Positions 44,382 through 56,059 of a DNA stretch of 64,000 nucleotides are shown here, piece by piece (within the stretch, counting starts at the first letter, position 1; each line of letters opens with the position of its first letter). The DNA comes from Sphingomonas sp. BK580 (lineage in GTDB: Bacteria; Pseudomonadota; Alphaproteobacteria; Sphingomonadales; Sphingomonadaceae), in the NCBI RefSeq assembly GCF_014194975.1, contig NZ_JACIAY010000014.1, forward strand, positions 62,001 to 126,000, given 5' to 3'. Under the pieces are notes generated by a model. The model had not been told where the DNA came from, did not search any database, and saw only the letters and a program-made list of their open reading frames with translations. The translations under genes and the position numbers were made by a program.

Positions 44382-45383
44382 ATGAAACTCGCCAGCCTGA
44401 AAGAGGGGCGCGACGGTCGCCTCGTCGTGGTCTCGGACGACCTCGCCTGGTACGCCGACGCGGCGCACCTCTGCCCCACGCTCCAGGCCGCGCTCGACGA
44501 CTGGGAGCGGGTCGCCCCCACGCTCGAGCTGCTCGCCACCGACCTGCGCAACGAGGCGATCCCGCGCGCGCGCTTCCACGAGCATGACGCCGCCGCCCCG
44601 CTGCCGCGCGCCTATCAATGGGCCGACGGCTCGGCCTATGTGAACCATGTCGCGCTGGTGCGGCAGGCGCGCGGCGCCGCGCTGCCCGAGAGCTTCTGGC
44701 ACGACCCGCTGCTCTACCAGGGCGGCTCGGACTCGTTCCTCGGCGCGCGCGACACGATCACGCTCGCCGACGAGAGCTGGGACGCCGACTTCGAGGCCGA
44801 GGTAGTGGTCGTCACCGGCGACGTGCCGCAGGGCACGACGCGTGACGCCGCGCTCGGGCTGATCCGGCTGGTGGGCCTGACCAACGACATGTCGCTACGC
44901 GGACTGATCGCGGAGGAGGCGGCGAAAAGCTTCGGCTTCTTCCAGTCCAAGCCCGCCTCGTCCTTCTCACCGGTCTTCGTCACCCCCGAGTCGCTCGGCG
45001 ACTGGTGGCAGGACGGCAAGCTCCACCGCCGCCTGATGGTGGAGCGCAACGGCCAGCCGTTCGGCCGCGCTGAGGCGGGCGAGGACATGACCTTCGATTT
45101 CGGCGCACTGATCGCGCACGCGGCTCGGACCCGGCGGCTCGGCGCGGGCACGATCATCGGCTCGGGCACCGTCTCCAACCGCGACGCCGACGGCGGCCCC
45201 GGCCGCTCGATCGGCGAGGGCGGGCTGGGCTACTCCTGCATCGCCGAGCAGCGCGCGGTGGAGACGCTGCGCGGCGGCGAGACGACCACGCCGTTCCTTC
45301 GCCGCGGCGACACGGTGCGGATCTGGGCCGAGGACGACCGCCATCACACGATCTTCGGCGCGATCGAGCAGGTGGTGGAGTGA
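44382..45383 (+). CDS. Fumarylacetoacetate hydrolase family protein
   Basis: A 333-residue FAH-fold enzyme. ATG 44382 (MKLASLKEGRDGRLVVVSDD) is chosen for its AGGAG site. An N-terminal FAA_hydrolase_N-like domain (about 1-80) is followed by the catalytic FAH domain: DFEAEVVVVTGDVPQGTTRD carries metal-ligand acids, GLTNDMSLRGLI the substrate loop, and GTIIGSGTVSNRD the C-terminal core. Two-domain members of this length hydrolyse fumarylacetoacetate-like or oxo-acid products of aromatic breakdown (tyrosine or homogentisate routes). No other aromatic catabolism genes are in the window, so the exact substrate is open. Confidence 0.88.
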   Translation: MKLASLKEGRDGRLVVVSDDLAWYADAAHLCPTLQAALDDWERVAPTLELLATDLRNEAIPRARFHEHDAAAPLPRAYQWADGSAYVNHVALVRQARGAALPESFWHDPLLYQGGSDSFLGARDTITLADESWDADFEAEVVVVTGDVPQGTTRDAALGLIRLVGLTNDMSLRGLIAEEAAKSFGFFQSKPASSFSPVFVTPESLGDWWQDGKLHRRLMVERNGQPFGRAEAGEDMTFDFGALIAHAARTRRLGAGTIIGSGTVSNRDADGGPGRSIGEGGLGYSCIAEQRAVETLRGGETTTPFLRRGDTVRIWAEDDRHHTIFGAIEQVVE

Positions 45384-45622
45384 GCGATCGTGGCGCGAAG
45401 CTCGCGCCCGTCCGTCGTGCCGAACCCGACCCGGCGTCCATGGCGCGGCGGACGCTCCGAAGCGTCGCCGACGCGGCGGATCTGCTCCCGCATGCCGTCC
45501 GGGATGACGCGGGAGCGGGCGCGGCGCTCGTGATCTCGCGAACGCCGGGCTCCACTGCCGCGCGCAGGGACGGACCGCGGTCCATCGACCGGCTGGGCTC
45601 CCGCGCGCGCGGGAACGCGGCC

Positions 45623-47152
45623 ATGCTCGCCCTGCTACTCGCGCTGCCACCGACCGCGGCGACGGCGCAGACCGCCCCCACCACGACGGCGCGCGCCTAT
45701 CCCGCCTCGCCCGCCGAGCTGTTCGGCGCGCTGTTCGACCAGGTCCAGCGCCGGCGGCTCTTCCCCGACGGCAAGACCTTCGCCGACGCCACCCCGAAGC
45801 GCAGCGCCGCCGCGATTATGGCCGACTATGCCCGCGCCGGCACGCTCGACGACGCCGGGCTGCGCGCCTTCGTGCTCGCCAACTTCGACGTGCCCGAGCC
45901 GGGTCGAACCGCCCCGCCCAGCGCGGCACGGCCGCCACTGGCCGAGCACATCCGCGCGCTGTGGCCGCAGCTCACCCGCCCGCCGCTGACCCCGCCGACG
46001 GGCTCATCCGCGCTCGCGCTGCCGCGGCGCTACGTGGTGCCGGGAGGGCGGTTCCGCGAGATGTACTATTGGGACAGCTATTTCACCATGCTCGGCCTGG
46101 AAGCCGACGGCGAGCAAGCGCTCACCCGCGACATGGTGGAGAATTTCGTCTCGCTGGTGGAGCGATACGGCCACGTTCCCAACGGCACGCGGACCTACTA
46201 CGTCAGCCGCTCGCAGCCACCCTTTCTCTACCTGATGATGGGCCTGGTGCGCGGCGTCGATCGCGCCACCCAGGCGCGCTGGCTGGACGCGCTGGTCGCC
46301 GAGCACCGTTTCTGGGTCGAGCAGCGCTCGGCGACGATGCCCGACGGGGCGCGGCTGCAGCATTACGGCGACGGCAAGTCGACCCCGCGCGACGAGAGCT
46401 ATCGCGAGGACGTCGCCACCGGCAAGGGCGACGCTCGTGTCTACAACGACCTGCGCGCCGGCGCGGAGAGCGGCTGGGACTATAGCTCGCGCTGGTTCGC
46501 CGACGGGCGGACGCTGGCCACGATCGACACGACCGCGATCGTCTCCGCCGATCTCAACAGCCTGCTCTACGGCATGGAGCGCGCGATCGCGGCGCGGTGT
46601 CGCGCACTCGCGCGCCCTTGTGCGGCCACCTTCGACCGCGCCGCGGCGACGCGTCGTCAGGCGATCGAACGCTGGCTGTGGAGCGAGCGCGACGGCCGCT
46701 ACGGTGACTATGACCTGATCGCGCGCCGGCTGCGCGACGGCGTCACCGCGGCGACGGCCTACCCGCTGTTCACCGCGGTGGCGTCACGGTCGCGCGGCGC
46801 GCGCGTGGCGACGACGATCGAGCGCGACCTGCTCGCCGCCAACGGCTTGCGCACCACCACCGCGGCGACCGGGCAGCAGTGGGACAAGCCCAACGGCTGG
46901 GCGCCGCTGCAATGGGTCGCGATCGAGGGACTGCGCCGCTACGGCGCGGCGCCCCTGGCGCGACAGATCGGGACGCGCTTCCTCGCCACCGTCGAGCGGG
47001 AGTATCGCGCCTCCGGCAAGCTGCTCGAGAAGTACGACGTCGAGGAGAGCCGCGCCGGCGGCGGCGGCGAGTATCCGACGCAGGACGGGTTCGGCTGGAC
47101 CAACGGCGTCACGCGCGCGCTGCAGCAGCGTTATGGACGGGGCGAGCGCTAG
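45623..47152 (+). CDS. treA: Periplasmic trehalase (GH37)
   Basis: A 509-residue alpha,alpha-trehalase splitting trehalose to two glucose. ATG 45623 (MLALLLALPPTAATAQTAPT) gives a short signal peptide. The frame is open back to 45380, overlapping the preceding stop, but that stretch holds a decayed copy of a dispersed repeat (about 45541-45615) and is unlikely to be coding. GH37 signature 1 is PGGRFREMYYWDSYFTMLGL and signature 2 is QWDKPNGWAPLQW. Catalytic acid Asp lies in GAESGWDYSSRW and the base Glu in the C-terminal KYDVEES...GGGGEYPTQDGFGWTNG region. Together with the GH13 enzyme it suggests use of external disaccharides or recycling of trehalose. Confidence 0.9.
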   Translation: MLALLLALPPTAATAQTAPTTTARAYPASPAELFGALFDQVQRRRLFPDGKTFADATPKRSAAAIMADYARAGTLDDAGLRAFVLANFDVPEPGRTAPPSAARPPLAEHIRALWPQLTRPPLTPPTGSSALALPRRYVVPGGRFREMYYWDSYFTMLGLEADGEQALTRDMVENFVSLVERYGHVPNGTRTYYVSRSQPPFLYLMMGLVRGVDRATQARWLDALVAEHRFWVEQRSATMPDGARLQHYGDGKSTPRDESYREDVATGKGDARVYNDLRAGAESGWDYSSRWFADGRTLATIDTTAIVSADLNSLLYGMERAIAARCRALARPCAATFDRAAATRRQAIERWLWSERDGRYGDYDLIARRLRDGVTAATAYPLFTAVASRSRGARVATTIERDLLAANGLRTTTAATGQQWDKPNGWAPLQWVAIEGLRRYGAAPLARQIGTRFLATVEREYRASGKLLEKYDVEESRAGGGGEYPTQDGFGWTNGVTRALQQRYGRGER

Positions 47153-47275
47153 CGGCGGCTGCGCGAGCGAGGCGCGACGCGCGTGCCGCCACGGCCGGGC
47201 TGAGCGACGACGTGCGATGATGGCGCCGCCTGGACTCCCGCGTGCGCGCGAGCACGGGGGCGTCGCAGGCGACCG

Positions 47276-48172
47276 CTACGATGGTGGGCCGGCGGGATGG
47301 CTCCGCCCCGTCGCCGGCGCGAGCGCGGCCAGCATCTCGGCGCGCAGCGCGGCGCGCAGTCGCCTCCGGCGGCGCGTGCGCGAGCGGTGCTTGCCCGAGA
47401 CCTCGCTCTCCTCGGGCTCTTCGCGGCGCGGGTCGACTAGGAAGAAGTCGGCAGCGGTGCGCTCGCCGTCGAGCTTGGCCCACAGCTCGTCATAGTCGAG
47501 CGAGCTCGATCGCCCGTCGACGACATAGCCCGCCGCCACCTGGGTCCGGTTCGACGGACCGGCGAGCAGCGCGGCGCCGAGCGCCTCTGCCAGCGTGGCG
47601 GCAGCGAGCAGCAGCAGCGTCGGCGCGGCGATCTCGCCGTTGGCGCGCGCGGCGTAGCGCAGCTCCTCGCGCACCTGATAGCCACCCTGCAGCCCGCCGA
47701 CGAGCAGCACCGGCGCGTCCGCCGCGCCGATCAGCGTGCCGCTCACGAGCGCGAAGGTGAGGGTGAACAGCCGCTGTCCGTCGAGCAGGAAGGCGAGCTC
47801 CACCTCGCCCTCCATCGGCGCCAGCCGCGCGGGGGTGAGCAGCAGCGCGTGGTGGCGTCGCTCGTCGTCGTGCCGTTCCCACAGGGTGAACGGCGCACGC
47901 CACAGCGCGTCGCCATGCGCGGCGGCGTGGCGGGCGACGAACTCGTGGTGATAGATGAGCGCGGCGAGCCGCTCGCGGCGGCTGAGCGGTGCGGCGAGAT
48001 AGTCGCCGATGTATTTGAAGCGGCCATGTCGTGCGCCCACGCTCCTGGTCGCGACGATGCCGGCGCGGCGCGCGCGCGACATCGCGCGCCACAGCCGCAG
48101 CTGCTCGACCGGGTGGCGCAGCACGCCGAGCAGCTGCCGCGCCCGCCGCCGCGACGGTCTAAGCGTCAGCAT
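47276..48172 (-). CDS. VirK/YbjX (DUF535) family protein
   Basis: A 298-residue protein of the VirK/YbjX family. Visible features are GRFKYIGDYLAAPLSRRERL near residues 50-70, LIYHHEFVARHAA, HALLLTPARLAPMEGEVEL and LDYDELWAKLDG, the last matching the family's YDxFW-like end. No signal peptide. In enterobacteria VirK/YbjX affect virulence factor export and resistance to cationic peptides, by an unknown mechanism. The C-terminus is basic (KHRSRTRRRRRLRAALRAEM), possibly membrane- or nucleic-acid-binding. Confidence 0.8.
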   Translation of the reverse strand: MLTLRPSRRRARQLLGVLRHPVEQLRLWRAMSRARRAGIVATRSVGARHGRFKYIGDYLAAPLSRRERLAALIYHHEFVARHAAAHGDALWRAPFTLWERHDDERRHHALLLTPARLAPMEGEVELAFLLDGQRLFTLTFALVSGTLIGAADAPVLLVGGLQGGYQVREELRYAARANGEIAAPTLLLLAAATLAEALGAALLAGPSNRTQVAAGYVVDGRSSSLDYDELWAKLDGERTAADFFLVDPRREEPEESEVSGKHRSRTRRRRRLRAALRAEMLAALAPATGRSHPAGPPS

Positions 48173-48355
48173 GCGTGCCTCGGCGATCGGAGCCCGTGCC
48201 CATCCGTCCTGTTGTCCTGCGTCCCGGCTGCGATCGCGTCCACCGCGGCCAAGGGCCCGGGTTGCGCCGCCGGGCGATGTTGTAAAGCACCGGAAAGTTC
48301 AAGCTAAATTGATGGAGGTTCGGCCGGTCGCCGGGGCGCGGCACGGCCTGTCGTC

Positions 48356-48799
48356 TCAGCGCGGGACAGGGTCGCGGCGGCGCTCGCCGCGACCGATCAC
48401 CGCGAAGCCGATGAAGGCAGCGAGCAGGCGAGGCTCCTCGACCTCGGCGACCGAGCGCTTGACCGTGGCGAGGAAGTCGGCCGCGGCGAGGACGTCGTCG
48501 ACGTGGCGATAGGCCATGCCCCACTCGCCGAACTGGCGCGCGCCGACTGCGCCGTCGCTGACATAGCCGATCGCGTGGTGGCGCGGATCGCGCGCGATGC
48601 GCTCCATCACCGCGCGCACCGCGCCCTCGGCGCCCTCGAGCGCCTGGATGAAGCGCGTGCCGTCGTGGAGCAGCAGCCCGGTGATGCCGGCGTCGCGGTT
48701 GCGCTCGGCGGCGGCGCGGCACAGCGCCGCCGCTGCGGCATCGGAGAGTGGCGCGCTGGCACGACTGATATAGACGATATGGTGCAGGGCATCGGCCAT
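48356..48799 (-). CDS. BLUF blue-light photoreceptor
   Basis: A 147-residue flavin photoreceptor. ATG 48799 (MADALHHIVYISRASAP) is chosen; the upstream open frame adds only repeat-like sequence. Flavin-contacting residues sit at the family spacing: Tyr10 (IVYIS), Asn34 (NRDAGITGLLL) and Gln52 (FIQALEG), equivalent to AppA Tyr21, Asn45 and Gln63. Trp and Met of the last strand are in QFGEWGMAYRHV. A C-terminal helical extension of about 50 residues (ADFLATVKRSVAEVEEPRLL) replaces an attached output domain, so it is a short single-domain BLUF that signals through a partner. The partner is unknown. A likely photosensor for motility, biofilm or stress. Confidence 0.93.
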   Translation of the reverse strand: MADALHHIVYISRASAPLSDAAAAALCRAAAERNRDAGITGLLLHDGTRFIQALEGAEGAVRAVMERIARDPRHHAIGYVSDGAVGARQFGEWGMAYRHVDDVLAAADFLATVKRSVAEVEEPRLLAAFIGFAVIGRGERRRDPVPR

Positions 48800-49027
48800 C
48801 GGCGGGTCGTCCGAGAGAGAGAGCGGCACGCGGCGGCCGACATCACGATGACGGCGGATGCGCGCCAAGGATTGTAGATTATTGCGCCCTCGGCGTCGTG
48901 TCGCCCTGTCACTCCGGTGCGATCCGCCGCGCTCCCGCGCGGCAGGAGCCAGGGTCAGGTGTGCCATCCTCGTGGCCGGCGGGCTCCGGTGTTATCCGCA
49001 GCACCATCATGCTCGGCCGGACACCCT

Positions 49028-52597
<3,570 letters not shown>

Positions 52598-52634
52598 GGG
52601 ACCGTGCGCCCGTATCGAGGTGGCATGGTCCCGC

Positions 52635-55157
52635 TCACCCGAATGTCCCGTGCATGTACCAGCTGAGATCGCCGGTCGCGCCGCGCTCGCCGTCGCCGCG
52701 GCGGAACAGCCAGTAGCGCCGGCCCGCCTCGTCCTCGACCTGGTAATAGTCGCGCACCGCGTCGCGCTCGCCGCGGCGGCGCCACCACTCGCCCGCGATC
52801 CGCTCGGGCCCGTCGCCGCGCACCACCACGTGCGACTCGCCGCGCCAGGTGAAGCGCTTGGGTGGCTGGTCGGGCAGCTCGGCCAGCACATGGTCGAGCG
52901 GCTCGGGGCGGCGCAGCAGCCGAGTCGGGCGCGGCCAGCGCGGGTGCCACGGATGGTCCGCGGCGCGCGTGTCGAGCCGGCGCACGTCGTCGCGACGCAG
53001 CGTCGGCGCGGCGCGCTCGGGCGGGTCGAGCGGCGCGGCGCTCGCCACCGAGCGCTCGGGCACGTCGCTCTCCACCGCACGGGCGCGCCACAGCCGCGCC
53101 GCGCCGATGCGGTTGACGATCGCGTCGACCAGGGGGGCGAGGTCGGGGCGCTCGCCCTCGGCGAGATCACCGTCGAGATACTCGGGCGCGAGCGGGTCGG
53201 CGCGCTGGACGTGGAGCGTCAGCGCCTCGATCCCGAAGCCGGGGTCGATCCGCTCGACGCGGCGCACCAGCAGCCGGCGCAGATGGTCGCGCGCGCGCGT
53301 CGGCCGCGCGAAGCCCACCCGCAGCGTCTGCACCGCGGCGTCGACCCGCGTCGCGGCGAGCAGCAGCTGGCGCGCGCCGCGCCCCGCGCGCGCCAGCTCG
53401 GCGGCGAGCCGGTCGACCAATTGCCCGATCCAGTGCGCGATCGGCTCGGCGGTGAGCAGCGGCTCGGCGAAGCGCTGCTCGACCGTGATCGCCACCGGCG
53501 GTGTCACCGGCGCGAGCGGCTCGGGCGCGCGCCCGCTCGCCTGGTCGAGCCGCTGCGCCAGCGCGGTGCCGAAGCGGCGCGCCAGCGGCGCGCGCGGCAG
53601 CGCGGCGAGCTGGCCGACGGTGTCGACGCCGAGCCGGCGGAGCAGCTCGAGCGCGCGCTCGTCGACGCGGAGCGACGCCACCGGGAGCGGCGCGAGCGCG
53701 TCCAGCGTCGCGCCCGGCGGCAGGATCGTCACGCCGCCCCGCTCGGGCTCGGCATGGTGCGCGCAGGCCCAGGCGGCGCCCGCGGTATCGGCGATCGCGA
53801 CGCGCGCGGTGATGCCGAGCCGCGCGAGCAGCCGCACCAGCCGCCGCGCCAGCCGCGACTCGCCGCCGTGGAGATGCGCCACGCCGGTGAGATCGAGCAG
53901 CAGCGACTGCGAGTCCGCGATCGCCACCACCGGGGTCCAGCGCCGCGCCAGCGCGACCGCGAGCCGATGCAGCGCGCGCTGGTCGCCCTCCGGGTCGGCG
54001 TCGCGCACGACGATCTCGGGGGTGGCGGCGCGCACCTGCGTCAGCGCCATGCCGGGCTCGACCCCGATCGCGCGCGCCGCGGCCGAGGCGGCGGCGATCT
54101 CGACCCGGCTGCCCACCTTCTGCACGGTGACGAGCGGCGGCGCGATGTCGTATGCCGGGCCGGGAGGGGCGCTCGCGCCGGGGTCGCGGCAGACGCGCGC
54201 GACCGTGCCGGCGGTGGTGCGCCCGGTGTCGAAGAAGGCGGCGACCTCCTTGACCGCGGCGCCGGGGTCGTTCGAGCCGGGGCGGCGCTCCTTGGCGGCG
54301 GCCTTGTCCGGGTGCGGCCCGTCGCCGGGATAGCGGATCGCGGGCATCGCGTTCCACGCGCCGCTCAGTGCGGGGGAGACGTGCGCGATGCGGTGTTCAG
54401 ACGCCGCGGGCGTCCCCGGGTTTCCGACGGCAGGAGGGGGGGCAATCCCAGCACCGGGCGCGACGAGACGAACGGGTATGAGGCCCGCATCCTCTCGCCC
54501 CCTACCGTCATCCCGGACCTGTTCCGGGATCCAGCCTTGCGCGGGCATCTCGACCGCTGAACGCGCGGCAGCCTGGGCGCGGTCTGACGGCGATGAGGCG
54601 GGTGACGGTCTCGCCCTGGCCTCATCCGCGCCGCGCTCGCGCTGCCGCGACGTCGGCCGCACCCCCTCGCCCCCGGTGCGCACCGGCGCCATCACCGGCT
54701 CGGGCCAGCCGGTGGATTTCCCCCCGTCGTCGTCGGGCAGCCGCTTGAACGGGTGCTCCGCCGCCTCGCTGCGGCGCCCCATCTCGCGCATCGGCGGGCG
54801 CTGGTGCGGTGCGATCGCGGCGACGCGGCGCGCGACGTCGGCGCGGGTCTCGCCCGCCCAGCACGCGCCCGCGCCGCCGGTCGCCTCGTCGACGCCGCGC
54901 AGCGGGCCGGGCAGATAGTCGCCGTTGTCGCGCGCCCAGCGCGCGCCCGGGCGCCAGCCGGAGTTGCGCGGCGCGTCACACTGCTTGCCGCCCTGCTCGG
55001 CGTCGCCCGCCGCCTTCAGCGCGGCGAGATCGAGCGCGACGCGCGGCGACGCCTGATCGAGCGCTGCGCGCTCAGGCGGCGGCGCGAGCGCCGGCTCTGC
55101 CCGCCGCAGCCGGTCGATCGACCAGTCGGGCAGGTAGAGCGATGCGACCCGTCTCAT
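52635..55157 (-). CDS. imuB: Mutasome protein ImuB with an extended central region
   Basis: An 840-residue inactive Y-family polymerase that links DnaE2 to the beta clamp in SOS mutagenesis. Typical members have about 500 residues. The N-terminus is canonical (MRRVASLYLPDWSIDRLRRA), followed by HQRPPMREMGRRSEAAEHPF, a sphingomonad hallmark. From about residue 145 to 335 there is unrelated Pro/Arg/Gly-rich sequence; family homology resumes at PPLVTVQKVGSRVEIAAASA. Later motifs are LLLDLTGVAHLHGGE and LRRLGVDTVGQLAALPRAPL. The C-terminus has RIAGEWWRRRGERD and YWLFRRGDG. It overlaps imuA by 86 bases. Confidence 0.9.
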   Translation of the reverse strand: MRRVASLYLPDWSIDRLRRAEPALAPPPERAALDQASPRVALDLAALKAAGDAEQGGKQCDAPRNSGWRPGARWARDNGDYLPGPLRGVDEATGGAGACWAGETRADVARRVAAIAPHQRPPMREMGRRSEAAEHPFKRLPDDDGGKSTGWPEPVMAPVRTGGEGVRPTSRQRERGADEARARPSPASSPSDRAQAAARSAVEMPAQGWIPEQVRDDGRGREDAGLIPVRLVAPGAGIAPPPAVGNPGTPAASEHRIAHVSPALSGAWNAMPAIRYPGDGPHPDKAAAKERRPGSNDPGAAVKEVAAFFDTGRTTAGTVARVCRDPGASAPPGPAYDIAPPLVTVQKVGSRVEIAAASAAARAIGVEPGMALTQVRAATPEIVVRDADPEGDQRALHRLAVALARRWTPVVAIADSQSLLLDLTGVAHLHGGESRLARRLVRLLARLGITARVAIADTAGAAWACAHHAEPERGGVTILPPGATLDALAPLPVASLRVDERALELLRRLGVDTVGQLAALPRAPLARRFGTALAQRLDQASGRAPEPLAPVTPPVAITVEQRFAEPLLTAEPIAHWIGQLVDRLAAELARAGRGARQLLLAATRVDAAVQTLRVGFARPTRARDHLRRLLVRRVERIDPGFGIEALTLHVQRADPLAPEYLDGDLAEGERPDLAPLVDAIVNRIGAARLWRARAVESDVPERSVASAAPLDPPERAAPTLRRDDVRRLDTRAADHPWHPRWPRPTRLLRRPEPLDHVLAELPDQPPKRFTWRGESHVVVRGDGPERIAGEWWRRRGERDAVRDYYQVEDEAGRRYWLFRRGDGERGATGDLSWYMHGTFG
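54498..54548. repeat. Dispersed 'cgtcatcccgg' hairpin inside imuB
   Basis: CCGTCATCCCGGACCTGTTC followed by CGGGATCCAG lies within imuB (residues about 204-220, reading MPAQGWIPEQVRDDGRG). The arms CATCCCGGAC and GTTCCGGGATC pair with each other. It matches the left arms at 25058 and 39043 and the partial copy at 2522. GWIP-x-QVRDD is the translation this repeat gives in many sphingomonad and caulobacter proteins. Confidence 0.8.
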
Positions 55158-55821
55158 CGCATGCCTCCACGATTGTCTGAAAAGGTTCGCCGTTGCGTTG
55201 CCGCACCAGCGCGACGTCCCAGCGCGCGCGCCCCACGCCCGCCACCGGCAGCGGCGCCGAGGGGGCGGAGCCGACGCGCCAGCGCGTCACCGCCGCGGAC
55301 GGCACCGCGAGCGGGTCGGCGCCCTCGCGCGCGTGGCGCTTGAGCAGCAGCGCGATGGTGCGCCCGCCCTCGGCGGCGAGCTGGAGCCGGCGCGTCGAGG
55401 CCATCGCCGCGCGGCGCGTCTCGCCGATCACCGCGCCGAGCGCGCGGTGGCGCAGGCCCTCCTCCATCAGCGCGAGCACCTCGGCATCGTCGCTCGCCTC
55501 GGCGTAGAGCACGCGCTCGGGCGCGAGCCCCGACTGGTAGAGGCCGGGGGCGAACAGGTCGCGCCGCCGCACCACCCACAGCACCGGCCCCCAGGCGCGC
55601 GCGGCGACCCCGGCGAGGAAGAGCGTGGCCGAGGCGTCGTCGCCTAGCGCGGGCGTGGCGGCGGCGACCTCGTGCAGCGCGTCGAGCCGCAGCCCGCCGT
55701 TGGCGAGCCGCTCGTCGATCGCCGGCATGCCGAACGGCAGCACCGGGCGACGGCGATGGCCGTCTCCCTCGATCGCGCTGAGCGTATCGCGCAGGGACTG
55801 GAGGACGCTCGACTCGGACAC
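55072..55821 (-). CDS. imuA: ImuA, RecA/SulA-like SOS mutasome protein
   Basis: A 249-residue first gene of the imuA-imuB-dnaE2 operon. The family is RecA-like but lacks a functional Walker A. Visible features are LPFGMPAIDERLANGGLRLD near residues 29-48, VLWVVRRRDLFAPGLYQSGL (RecA-like core), TRRLQLAAEGGRTIALLLKR and VTRWRVGSAPSAPLP. It interacts with ImuB and RecA. A LexA box stands 27-41 bases upstream of ATG 55821. Its stop lies 86 bases inside imuB. Confidence 0.92.
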   Translation of the reverse strand: MSESSVLQSLRDTLSAIEGDGHRRRPVLPFGMPAIDERLANGGLRLDALHEVAAATPALGDDASATLFLAGVAARAWGPVLWVVRRRDLFAPGLYQSGLAPERVLYAEASDDAEVLALMEEGLRHRALGAVIGETRRAAMASTRRLQLAAEGGRTIALLLKRHAREGADPLAVPSAAVTRWRVGSAPSAPLPVAGVGRARWDVALVRQRNGEPFQTIVEACDETGRIALPARLVDRPAAAGRAGARAAA

Positions 55822-55847
55822 AGGTGACGACTCGCTGGTGAAGCGTC

Positions 55848-55862
55848 GTTCTTAGTTTGTTC
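55848..55862. promoter_or_regulatory. Alphaproteobacterial LexA (SOS) box
   Basis: GTTCTTAGTTTGTTC fits GTTC-N7-GTTC exactly, the direct-repeat LexA site of alphaproteobacteria; on the coding strand it reads GAACAAACTAAGAAC. It lies immediately upstream of imuA, as in other LexA-controlled imuA operons, so LexA should repress imuA-imuB-dnaE2 until DNA damage. Confidence 0.9.
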
Positions 55863-56059
55863 TAATGGGTTGAGTCGAGTCTGTCTGTCGGATGATGCCG
55901 CCTCGCTGGTCGCATATGGCCGGTCAGCCCTCTCCGTTTTGGCCAGAGAAGCGTCGGCAAGCGAAGCCCCTGTCTCCGTCATCCGTACCCACCTCAGGGC
56001 ACCCGTCCCGCGAGAGCGGCTGCGACTGGGCGCGCGACTCCGCGCATCCTGAGACGAGT

